Positions 1-8,001 of a DNA stretch of 64,000 nt are shown here, in pieces; within the stretch, counting starts at the first letter, position 1, and every line of letters begins with the position of its first letter. The notes below the pieces were generated by a model, which saw only the letters and a list, made by a program, of their open reading frames with translations, did not search any database and was not told where the DNA came from. Source of the stretch: CAIVVT01 sp963838205 (GTDB lineage: Bacteria; Acidobacteriota; Terriglobia; Bryobacterales; Bryobacteraceae); assembly GCA_963838205.1 (NCBI GenBank), contig CAWIQF010000020.1, positions 1-64,000 of the forward strand. Reading direction: 5' to 3'. A program made the translations under genes and the position numbers.

Positions 1-415
1 GTCGCGGCTTCCATGAGAAGGCCGCTCTGGTCAAGGCATTTTTCTGACATTCGTTCTTTGTGGCCGTGGCCGACCAACGGGAGGCGCCGCAGCGTCCTGC
101 CGTCTTCCTATTCTCAGGAAGGTTTTCCTGCTCTCGCCGAATCGCCCTGCTTCCATTCGCACTCTTGATGGAGCGGCTTGCTCCGGTGCCAGTTGGGGTC
201 CTCAATTTCGAACGGGTGCTGCCATCTCAGTATCGAAGTAACGCCCCTGTTTCCAGAAACGCTCTTCCGCCGCGACTTCGCAGTCACCCACACTCGGCGA
301 TTTGCTACAAACTACAATCCATTACGCCGTCTGCCACTACAGGGATGTATTGGTGATTCGCTATTGGGTTCGCTGCCTGCCATTGCGTCGCCTGCCACTA
401 CTTCGCTGCCTGCCG
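1..415. other. No supported gene; flank of the IS110 element
   Basis: I see no convincing gene on either strand. Short open frames here show no recognisable domain or ribosome binding site. From about 365 to 415, just beyond the transposase stop, there is a short degenerate tract in which units resembling CGCTGCCTGCC recur with a period of about 15-18 bases. It may be part of the 3' non-coding end of the insertion element. Confidence 0.4.
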
Positions 416-1729
416 TTACGCCGCCGCGTGGCGCGAGCGGGGCCGGGCCTGGCTGTTGCGGAGCGGTTCGTACACTTCGCCCGTCGTCCACAACCGATGC
501 AGCAGCACGGCCAGTTTGCGCGCCACCGCGACGATGGCCCGCTTCTTCGCATTCTTTCCGCCGCGCTCGGCCAGCTTCAGGCCCCACCTTCTCAGATCCG
601 TGTCCGGCCCGCGAAATCCCAAGATGTGATGTGCGCCCTGCACCAGCATCGTCCGCAGATAGATGTCGCCTTCCTTGGCGATCGGCAACTGCGGCTGGCT
701 CTGGCCCGATTCGCTGCGCTTGGGCCGCAGGCCCACATAGCAGCCCACGTCGCGGCTCTTCTGAAAGCGCGCGCGGTCTTCCACCGTCAAGATAAACGTC
801 AGAGCGATCAAAGTCCCGACTCCGCTCACTTGCTTGAGAAGTTGGGTTTCCGGATACTCGGTCCGGGCGATCTGCTCCAGCTTGACGTCCTCTGCGCGGA
901 TCTGTTTCGTCAGCCCTTCCACTGTGTCCAACAACGGTTTCAACGTCTGCTGCAAACTGGCCGGCAGGTCCACCATCTTGGCCGGACCTAGATTGTCGGC
1001 GTCGCACATGGGCAGCCGCTCGCCCATGGCTTTGGCCAGCCCGCGCGCCGAGTTGATCAGTGCCGTGCGGGCCTCCACCAGCGCCGCCCGGACCCGGATC
1101 ACCATCAGATCCTGCTGCGCTTTTTCGCTCCGATGGCGGATCGGCCGCAGCAGCCGCGGATCGGCGCGCGCCAGCAGCGCCAGCGTCTGCGCGTCCAGCC
1201 GGTCGTCCTTGCGGCTGCTCTGGCTGATCAGCTTCACCTGCCTCGCATTGGCCACGATCACCTCGTGGCCCAGCTTGGCCAGCAGCCGGCTCACCCACGG
1301 CGAGTGCGTTCCCACCTCGATCGCGATGCGGCAACGCGACCGCGCGCCGAACGCCAGCTGCAGCCCTTTCTTCGTCGTCGCCACGCTGGCTTCCTGCACC
1401 ACCTCGCCCTGCCCATCCAGCCGGCAATAGCGACTGCTCCTGTCGCCCAGGTCCAGGCCGATCGTGATCGGCCCGCGCGAGCTCGCCGCCCGACGCTTCG
1501 GACTCCGCTGGACAGTGTTATTCTGCTTCATGGCCGGTCTCCTTTTGCACTTCGAGTGCGCAACCATTGGGAGCTTACCGCATCCCGCCGGGGCCGGCCT
1601 TCTCATTCCATCTCAGAAACATGCTGCAAACACGGGGGCAAATGTGAGAGCTGTGCGCGCCTGCGAGCATTCCTGGGCCTTTTTCAGCAGCCTGCGAGGC
1701 CGGAAAGAGTTCCTGGAGGTCGCGCGACA
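360..1729 (-). mobile_element. IS110-family insertion sequence, ends approximate
   Basis: The element is defined by its transposase (416-1531, - strand). IS110 elements usually lack clear terminal inverted repeats and I could not find any, so both ends are estimates. The right limit is set at the end of the neighbouring TonB receptor gene (1730). The roughly 200 non-coding bases upstream of the transposase start (1532-1729) are where IS110-group elements are known to encode the bridge RNA that selects target and donor DNA. I see the non-coding space but cannot prove an RNA. Confidence 0.4.
416..1531 (-). CDS. IS110 family transposase (DEDD recombinase)
   Basis: Predicted bridge-RNA-guided recombinase of an IS110 element, 371 aa, about the usual length. 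The N-terminal DEDD RuvC-like domain begins at GLDLGD (Asp27), followed by AIEVGTH (the conserved Glu) and DDRLDAQTLA. The C-terminal Tnp_20 domain starts at the helix-hairpin-helix-like LKQVSGVGTLIAL and continues through YVGLRPKRSESGQ, which should contain the catalytic Ser region. I chose ATG 1531 because AAAGGAG lies 7-8 bases upstream; an ATG at 1606 would add 25 residues without a ribosome site. The frame is intact, so the element may be active. It sits just downstream of the 3' end of the TonB receptor gene. Confidence 0.93.
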   Translation of the reverse strand: MKQNNTVQRSPKRRAASSRGPITIGLDLGDRSSRYCRLDGQGEVVQEASVATTKKGLQLAFGARSRCRIAIEVGTHSPWVSRLLAKLGHEVIVANARQVKLISQSSRKDDRLDAQTLALLARADPRLLRPIRHRSEKAQQDLMVIRVRAALVEARTALINSARGLAKAMGERLPMCDADNLGPAKMVDLPASLQQTLKPLLDTVEGLTKQIRAEDVKLEQIARTEYPETQLLKQVSGVGTLIALTFILTVEDRARFQKSRDVGCYVGLRPKRSESGQSQPQLPIAKEGDIYLRTMLVQGAHHILGFRGPDTDLRRWGLKLAERGGKNAKKRAIVAVARKLAVLLHRLWTTGEVYEPLRNSQARPRSRHAAA

Positions 1730-4700
1730 TCAGAAGAGATACTTCAGGGCAAACTGAATCAGACGCGGAGCCACGGAGGTCTGCGTAATGACGCCGAAGG
1801 TGGCCGTATCCAGAGTGGTACCGGGATTGGCGAATTGCGGATGGTTCAGCACATTGTAGAGTTCCATGCGAAACGCCAGCACTGCGTCCTCGCGCACGCC
1901 GCCTACTCGCATCTTCTTGCCGAGCGAAAAATCCGTGTTGAATTGAGCCGGACCGTTCAGGATACTCTGGCCCGCGCTGCCATAGCCCGTTGAGCCGTCC
2001 GCGCCGACCACAGCCGGTGCGCAGATCGCCGCCGTATCGATCCACGCGTTGAGCCGCGCATCGACGCTACCCGGCGCGACGAGGCTCGAGTAAGTCGAGC
2101 CCGGACAGAGGGTGATGGTGGACGTGGCCGCGTGGCCGTAGACACCGCCGGCGTTGGGATCGGTGAGCGTCATCGGCAGACCGCTCTGCACGATGACGAT
2201 GCCGGCCAGCGACCAGCCGCTCGACACTTTCCCTGCAAATCCCTTCAGGCGCGAGAAGGCCGGCAATTGGTACTCGAAGTTAGTAGTGAAGCGATGCGTG
2301 CGATCGAAGCTCGAACGCGCCCAGTCGAGCGCCAGATTGTTCATATCGTTATAGACGCTGGTATTGGTCTCGGCTCTCGAAAGCGTATAGGTTGCCTGCA
2401 ATGTGAGAACGCGCGCAACCTGCTTGCGCAGCGTCATCTGCAGGCTGTTGTAACTCGACGCACCGAAGAATCCGGTATCTACCAGCGCGGTCGGCGTCTC
2501 GCCCAGCACGGGAACGCGGAGCTGCGCATTCTGCGCCGTGTTGGTAGTAATGCAATCGCCGGCAACGCCATCGTAGCCGCAGTTCACCGGGTTGGCAGCG
2601 CTGGCCAGCAGCGGCTGATTCAGTCCTCGCGATAGCAACAGATGACTGCCGGCCGAGCCAACATAGCCGACATCCAGAGTAGTTGCGTGCGCCAGCCGGA
2701 ATTGCGTACTCAGGTTCCATTGCTGCAGCCGGGGCAGCCGGTAGTCCGGACCGGCCACGCGGTCGGAGAGCTCAGAGGTGGGAGTACGCGGCAAATAGCC
2801 CAGCGTCACGACGGGAAAAGGTTGCTGGAAGCTGGATAGGTTGTTGCTCGAGTCCGCATTGGTGAAGCCTTGCGCGAAAGGCGCGGCGGTGGACATCGCC
2901 GTGCTACCCGAATTGCCGGCGGGTTGATAGAACCAGCCGTATCCTCCGCGCACGACGGCCAGGCCGTCGGCGCCGAGCGGTTGCCAGGCAAAGCCGAAGC
3001 GGGGCGCGAAGGCATCCAGCGGAGCGCCGTTTTCATAGGAGCTGCGCGTCGGCCGGACCACGACACCGGCGGGCGCCGGCCCGAAGCTCTGGCCGGTATA
3101 AGGGTTGATCAAGGCGGGATTATAGTTCGCCGCGACGGTTTCTCCGGCGAACGTGCCCGAGGAGGGCGGAATAGCGCCCGTTTGTACGAGCGACGGCCAT
3201 AGGTTGCCCAGCGCGCCCGAGCTATCGAAGGCCGGCCCGAGATACTCCCACCTTAGACCCAGGTTAAGCATCAAACGGGAGTTTACTTTGACATCGTCCT
3301 GCACGTATAAAGCGCCCGAGTAACTCCGGTACTGCGAGAGTACTTCGCCCACTGAGCCGGCCCCTGCGTTAGCTTGAATCAATTGAATGTTGCTGCGCCC
3401 GTCTGGGCTTAAGTTATCGGCCGCGCTCAGCCCGAGCAGGAAATCCGAAAAGGTTTGGAAATAGAGCTTCCCCCGTGCCGCGCCGTCGTCCGAGCGCCAG
3501 TTGGTTTGGGTCAATGCAACCGCACCCGCGCGCAGCGTCTGGCGCCCGTGCGCCCAGGAGAGATTATCGGCCCACGAATAGTATTTGTTCTTTGTCAGGA
3601 AGTCGTTGCCGATGTTGCCGAAGACGCGAAAGCTGCCCAAGGGCCCGAGTACGTTGATTTCGGGCGGCTGATCGAAGAAACGGTCCGCCGGCGTCATACC
3701 CAGCGAACCGGCGGTGGGCGTATCCACACCCTGCGCGCCCTGCGTGGAACGCGTGAAGCTGATCCGGCTTTCGTTCACGATGTTCCTCGTGAGTACCGAA
3801 TTGAGGTTTACGCTGGTGACGTAATCGCGTGCCCACAGCGCTTGCGGCGTCCCCTCGCCGGCCACCGTCGCCGTGCCCGGATAGCCCGACGGCGAGCCGA
3901 ACGAGCGGTACTGCGCAATTGTCGTCAGGTAACTGCGCAGCGCGAGAGTGTTCCGGCTAGAGAGAAGATAATCGACATTCAGCAGGCCCTGATTCTCGTC
4001 ATAGGTAGAGGGCAGGCTATAGGACGAAAAGCCAAGCCCGGCATTTGCGCCCGAAGTGAGAATCGTCTGCGGCACGGGGATGAGATAGGAGCCGTCGGGG
4101 AGCTTCATCTGCAACAGCCGCAGGGCGACGGGGTTGATGGATGCAGTGGTGGCAGTGTTTTGATCGTAGCAATCGAGTTGCTTCCCACCGGCATAAGTCA
4201 GATAGCGTGGATCGGGCTGGCCGCCGGCCAGAATGTGATTGCCGGGGCAGAACTCCGCGGCTAGCGTGGAAGCCGAACGGTCCGTGGTGAGCGGCGGCAG
4301 AATAGGATCCGACGTGGAAGTAGTGTCGATCCCGTTCACCTGCCGGGTTCCCTGATAGGAGCTGAAGAAGAACAGCTTGTTCCTGACCGCGGGTCCACCT
4401 ATCGTCGCGCCGAACTGATTCTGCTTCAGATCCGGCTTTGATTGTCCGGTCGCATTGCGAAAAAACGTATTGGCGTTGAAGATATCGTTGCGTACGAACT
4501 CCCAGGCGTCGCCGTGGAAATCTTTCTCGCCGCTCTTGGTTATCAGGGCCGTGCTCGGAACCTGCGCGCCATACAGGGCATCGTATTGCGAAGTGTGGAT
4601 CTTCAGCTCGGAGATGGTGTCGGGATTGGGGACGGCGCTGGGGGCGTAGGAGCCGTCCAAAGTATAAGCGCCGGCGTTGGTGTTGCCATTCACATTCACG

Positions 4701-5227
4701 CCGCGTGTGCCCCGGCCGAGCGTACCAGCGTTGTTCACGTCCGCCGCCGAGCCCGAAGACATCGACAGTACCTGCGTAAAATTGCGGGTGGTCAAAGGGA
4801 TTGCCGTGATCCCCTTGGCGTCGACGAGCGTGCCGGTAGAAGAGGTCGTCAGGCTAAGATGGCATTGACACTCGACCTCTTCGCCAGGCTCGCCGGGCTC
4901 CAACACGACGTCCAACGTGGGTGCTTCGGAAATGCTCACTACCACCTGCGCGATGCGGGCGGTCTTGAATCCCTGGAGCGCAAATCGCAGCTCGTAGCTA
5001 CCCGAAGCAAGCATCGAGAAACGATATGTACCCTCGGCGGCTGTGGTGGCGGTCTGGGTCTGCTTCGTCGCGTCGTCGACCAGAGTAACGATCGCGCCTG
5101 GAAGGGCCGCTCCGGCGTTGCTCTTAACACTCCCGGCGAGTGCGCCGGTGGTTGCGGATTGTCCCGTAGCGACGATAGGACAGGCCAACAGCAGGAGTAT
5201 CCCCAACGAACAAACGGAACCCTTCAT
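1730..5227 (-). CDS. TonB-dependent receptor, Oar-like, with carboxypeptidase-regulatory domain
   Basis: Outer-membrane TonB-dependent transporter of 1165 aa. It has a signal peptide (MKGSVCSLGILLLLACPIVA), a CarboxypepD_reg-like beta-sandwich at about residues 25-110 (TGALAGSVKSNAG, then EGTYRFSMLASGSYEL), and a plug at about 120-240 with the typical VNGNTNAGAYTLDG, QYDALYGAQ and EFVRNDIFNANTFF stretches. The C-terminal barrel ends in an aromatic residue (LKYLF), as expected for BAM-dependent outer-membrane proteins. ATG 5227 is chosen because the signal peptide starts there, although the frame stays open to 5503. Substrate cannot be read from sequence; this family in Acidobacteria is thought to import glycans or peptides. 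It is transcribed away from the isomerase gene at 5590, so the two share the 5228-5589 region. Confidence 0.93.
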   Translation of the reverse strand: MKGSVCSLGILLLLACPIVATGQSATTGALAGSVKSNAGAALPGAIVTLVDDATKQTQTATTAAEGTYRFSMLASGSYELRFALQGFKTARIAQVVVSISEAPTLDVVLEPGEPGEEVECQCHLSLTTSSTGTLVDAKGITAIPLTTRNFTQVLSMSSGSAADVNNAGTLGRGTRGVNVNGNTNAGAYTLDGSYAPSAVPNPDTISELKIHTSQYDALYGAQVPSTALITKSGEKDFHGDAWEFVRNDIFNANTFFRNATGQSKPDLKQNQFGATIGGPAVRNKLFFFSSYQGTRQVNGIDTTSTSDPILPPLTTDRSASTLAAEFCPGNHILAGGQPDPRYLTYAGGKQLDCYDQNTATTASINPVALRLLQMKLPDGSYLIPVPQTILTSGANAGLGFSSYSLPSTYDENQGLLNVDYLLSSRNTLALRSYLTTIAQYRSFGSPSGYPGTATVAGEGTPQALWARDYVTSVNLNSVLTRNIVNESRISFTRSTQGAQGVDTPTAGSLGMTPADRFFDQPPEINVLGPLGSFRVFGNIGNDFLTKNKYYSWADNLSWAHGRQTLRAGAVALTQTNWRSDDGAARGKLYFQTFSDFLLGLSAADNLSPDGRSNIQLIQANAGAGSVGEVLSQYRSYSGALYVQDDVKVNSRLMLNLGLRWEYLGPAFDSSGALGNLWPSLVQTGAIPPSSGTFAGETVAANYNPALINPYTGQSFGPAPAGVVVRPTRSSYENGAPLDAFAPRFGFAWQPLGADGLAVVRGGYGWFYQPAGNSGSTAMSTAAPFAQGFTNADSSNNLSSFQQPFPVVTLGYLPRTPTSELSDRVAGPDYRLPRLQQWNLSTQFRLAHATTLDVGYVGSAGSHLLLSRGLNQPLLASAANPVNCGYDGVAGDCITTNTAQNAQLRVPVLGETPTALVDTGFFGASSYNSLQMTLRKQVARVLTLQATYTLSRAETNTSVYNDMNNLALDWARSSFDRTHRFTTNFEYQLPAFSRLKGFAGKVSSGWSLAGIVIVQSGLPMTLTDPNAGGVYGHAATSTITLCPGSTYSSLVAPGSVDARLNAWIDTAAICAPAVVGADGSTGYGSAGQSILNGPAQFNTDFSLGKKMRVGGVREDAVLAFRMELYNVLNHPQFANPGTTLDTATFGVITQTSVAPRLIQFALKYLF

Positions 5228-5589
5228 GAGCGATCGTTCAATCCTCTGAGTGTGGCGATGACGCGCCGGCGGGATGCCAGCGAACTCACGCTGGCTTCCG
5301 TTCATTCTACAGGAAGCAGTGTGAGGAAGCTCGATGCACCCACACGGCGGCCGCCGCGAAAGCGCCCGGCGAGGGCGGCCGTGGAGGAACGGAATCGCCA
5401 GCAATCCGGCAAAGCAAACATGGCGCCCGGAAGTGAAACCGCAGTCCGCGAACCAATTGATAGCTGCTTGGTATATATTCTTGACTGGGCTAGGTAGTCC
5501 CAATGGGGATCCGCGCGTGGCGGGATTGTCTGCGAATTCCGAGGCAATGCCGATTGGGACCAGTTGAACTTATTTCTAAGGAGCGTTGA
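5228..5589. promoter_or_regulatory. Divergent intergenic region between TonB receptor and isomerase
   Basis: This 360-base gap separates the TonB receptor (- strand) from the sugar isomerase (+ strand) and must carry both promoters. The most AT-rich part is around 5455-5485 (GGTATATATTC). I cannot assign a convincing -35/-10 pair. The only clear site is the AAGGAG ribosome binding site at about 5578-5583 for the isomerase. Confidence 0.3.
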
Positions 5590-6441
5590 ATGGCTGCCAT
5601 TTCGAGACGAGATTTTTTCGGGAACAGCGCTGCTGCCGCGCTGCTGTCCGCGTGCGCGTTGGAGCTAAAGGCCAATCCTTTGGGCCTGCCCATTGGATGT
5701 CAGACCTGGCCGGTGCAAAAGCTGATCGCCCAGGACTTTCCGGGCACGATCAAGCAACTTGCAGAGGCGGGATTCAAGACCATCGAATTGTGCTCGCCGG
5801 TTGGTTACGCGGAGTCCGGGTTCGCCGGGCTGGCTAAGTATAAAGGGGCGGAACTCCGCAAAATTCTTAGTGACCATGGCATCACATGCGTGAGCTCGCA
5901 TTTTGGCATCAAGGAACTGCGGGAGAATCTGGCGGGCAGGATCGCATGGGCAAAGGACGTTGGTTTGACTCAGATGCTGGTACCGAGTCTCGAAGGGCCG
6001 CAGAAGCCGACCATGGATGACGTGAAGCGAGCCGTCGAGGAATACAGCAAGATAGGCCAACAGGAGGCCAAAGCCGGTATCACGCCGGGCCTGCACAACG
6101 AGGGTTTCGAGGTTTCGACAGTTAACGGCAGGCGTACGTACGACATATTACTCGAGCTATTCGATCCGAAGCTCATTAAGTTCCAGTTCCAGGTCTCGGA
6201 GATCCAACACGGCTACGACGCCGCGGAGTACTTCACCAAGTATCCGGGCCGCTTCATTTCGATGCATGTGCAGGGTTGGTTGACCAAGACCAAGAAGATG
6301 GCCGCGGTGGGACAGGACAGCCTGGATTGGAAGAAGATCTTTACGGCCGCCAAGACGGGCGGAATAAAAAATTACTTCGTGGAGATGAACCTTGACCTGA
6401 TGAAGGCCAGCGTTCCCTATCTGCGCAATCTACAGGTCTGA
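5590..6441 (+). CDS. Sugar phosphate isomerase/epimerase family, Tat-exported
   Basis: Xylose isomerase-like TIM barrel (AP_endonuc_2 family), 283 aa, predicted to act outside the cytoplasm on a sugar or sugar derivative. The N terminus has a twin-arginine signal (SRRDFFG at residues 5-11) followed by AAAALLSACAL; the Cys in LLSACAL might make it a lipoprotein. Family landmarks are GCQTWPVQKL, LAEAGFKTIELCSP, a GLHNEGFE stretch with potential metal ligands, and MHVQGWL. The start is secured by AAGGAG seven bases before ATG 5590. It is transcribed alone, divergently from the TonB receptor. Substrate is unknown. Confidence 0.9.
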   Translation: MAAISRRDFFGNSAAAALLSACALELKANPLGLPIGCQTWPVQKLIAQDFPGTIKQLAEAGFKTIELCSPVGYAESGFAGLAKYKGAELRKILSDHGITCVSSHFGIKELRENLAGRIAWAKDVGLTQMLVPSLEGPQKPTMDDVKRAVEEYSKIGQQEAKAGITPGLHNEGFEVSTVNGRRTYDILLELFDPKLIKFQFQVSEIQHGYDAAEYFTKYPGRFISMHVQGWLTKTKKMAAVGQDSLDWKKIFTAAKTGGIKNYFVEMNLDLMKASVPYLRNLQV

Positions 6442-6530
6442 AAAAGCATAGGGCGGCGCGCGTTCAGTAAAGGCCGGCAGGGCGGTCCCCGGACATTAGT
6501 GGCCTATAGGTGTGAATAGGTTACTATGCG

Positions 6531-6659
6531 GCGGACCGCTCCTTGCAGTCACGGGTCGTAACAACGCAGGACCGCTCCCTTACGGCCGCGGCTCTGAAAC
6601 AACACAAGAACCGGTTCCTGCGGTCACGGCTCAGTAACAACGCGGAGCCTCTCCGGCAG
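6531..6659. repeat. Three and a half degenerate tandem units of about 37 bp (dispersed repeat family)
   Basis: Three units lie head to tail: 6531-6565, 6566-6603 and 6604-6641, each ending in AACAAC, followed by a partial unit (6642-6659). They share a core like ACCGCTCC(T/C)T..GG.C.CGGCTC. The second unit contains GCTCCCTTACGG then CCGCGGCTCTG, which recurs with one mismatch at 39578-39600. A related copy in opposite orientation lies near 28137-28215. The rest of the 350-base gap between 6442 and 6789 holds no gene that I can see. Confidence 0.65.
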
Positions 6660-6789
6660 CCTGGAATCCGCGTCTCGCGCCTGGTCGTTCGGAGCCCTGG
6701 CGCCTGCGGCGCTGTTCTCTGACGTGTTCTCTGCCGCCGGCTGCTGTAGGATATTTACGTTGCTTGTCAATCATCAGGAGTTCCGCATT

Positions 6790-7971
6790 ATGAAATCTTC
6801 GACTGTCCGTTGGCGTTGTTCGCTCTTCGTTCCGCTCATTCTGGTCGCGCTGCCGGTTGCCGCATTGGACAACGGGCTCGCCAAGACGCCGCCGATGGGC
6901 TGGAACAGTTGGAACAAATTCGGCTGCAATGTTTCCGAGAAAATGATCCGCGAGACCGCCGACGCGATGGTCTCGTCGGGCATGAAGGACGCCGGCTACC
7001 GGTACGTCGTGATCGACGACTGCTGGCAGGTGAAGCGCGACGAGAACGGCACCATCGTTGCCGACCCGGAGCGATTTCCGTCGGGCATCAAAGCCCTGGC
7101 CGACTACGTGCATTCGAAGGGACTGAAGTTCGGCATCTATTCCGACGCCGGCACGAAGACCTGCGCCGGCCGTCCGGGCGCGCGCGGCTACGAGTTTCAG
7201 GACGCGCGCACCTACGCCGGCTGGGGCGTCGATTATCTGAAATTCGACTGGTGCAACGCGGAGCGGCAGGATTCGATCGAATCCTACTCGCTGATGAGCA
7301 AGGCGCTGCAGGCGAGCGGCCGCCCGATCGTCTTTTCCTTATGCGAATGGGGCTCCACCAAGCCCTGGCTGTGGGCCAAAGATGTCGGTAATCTGTGGCG
7401 CGCCACCGGCGACATCATCGATTGCTGGGACTGCACGGAGAAGTGGGGCGGTCTGGGTGTGGTGCACATCCTCGACCTGGTGGACAGCATTGAATCCTAC
7501 GCCGGACCGGGCCACTGGAACGACCCCGACATGCTCGAGGTGGGCAACGGCAAACTGACGCCAGACGAAAACCGCGCGCACTTCGCGATGTGGGCGATCC
7601 TGGCGGCGCCGCTGATCGCGGGCAACGATCTGCGCTCGATGGACGCCGACACGCGCGCGATCCTCACCGACAAGGAGATTCTGGCCATCGATCAGGATCC
7701 GCTGGGACGCCAGGGGCGGCGCGTCGCGAAGGACGGCGAGCGCGAAGTGTGGGCGCGCGAACTGCAAGGCGGCTACCGCGCCGTGGCGTTGCTGAACCGT
7801 GCCGCGACCCCGCAATCGATCACCGTGAAGTGGGAAAACCTCGGCTATCCGGCCGATGTGAAGGCCCAGTTGCGCGACGTCTGGCAGCACAAGGACCTCG
7901 GCGCCGCGACCGGATCGTTCACAGCCACGGTGGCGCCGCACGCGGCCGTGATCCTGACCGTGAAGCCCTGA
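6790..7971 (+). CDS. Alpha-galactosidase, GH27, secreted
   Basis: Hydrolyses terminal alpha-1,6-linked galactose (melibiose, raffinose, galactomannan side chains), 393 aa. A signal peptide (residues 1-25, ending PVAALD) precedes the GH27 barrel. Landmarks are KTPPMGWNSWNKFGC at the mature N terminus, YVVIDDCWQ, YLKFDWC carrying the catalytic nucleophile Asp, WRATGDI carrying the acid/base Asp, and GHWNDPDMLEVG. The C-terminal beta-domain ends with APHAAVILTVKP. ATG 6790 is preceded by CAGGAG at 8-9 bases; an upstream in-frame start at 6724 lacks these features. It converges with the PQQ dehydrogenase gene (30-base gap). Confidence 0.95.
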   Translation: MKSSTVRWRCSLFVPLILVALPVAALDNGLAKTPPMGWNSWNKFGCNVSEKMIRETADAMVSSGMKDAGYRYVVIDDCWQVKRDENGTIVADPERFPSGIKALADYVHSKGLKFGIYSDAGTKTCAGRPGARGYEFQDARTYAGWGVDYLKFDWCNAERQDSIESYSLMSKALQASGRPIVFSLCEWGSTKPWLWAKDVGNLWRATGDIIDCWDCTEKWGGLGVVHILDLVDSIESYAGPGHWNDPDMLEVGNGKLTPDENRAHFAMWAILAAPLIAGNDLRSMDADTRAILTDKEILAIDQDPLGRQGRRVAKDGEREVWARELQGGYRAVALLNRAATPQSITVKWENLGYPADVKAQLRDVWQHKDLGAATGSFTATVAPHAAVILTVKP

Positions 7972-8001
7972 GGGGCGGTTTCAAATAACCGAAGCGAGCG
8001 C

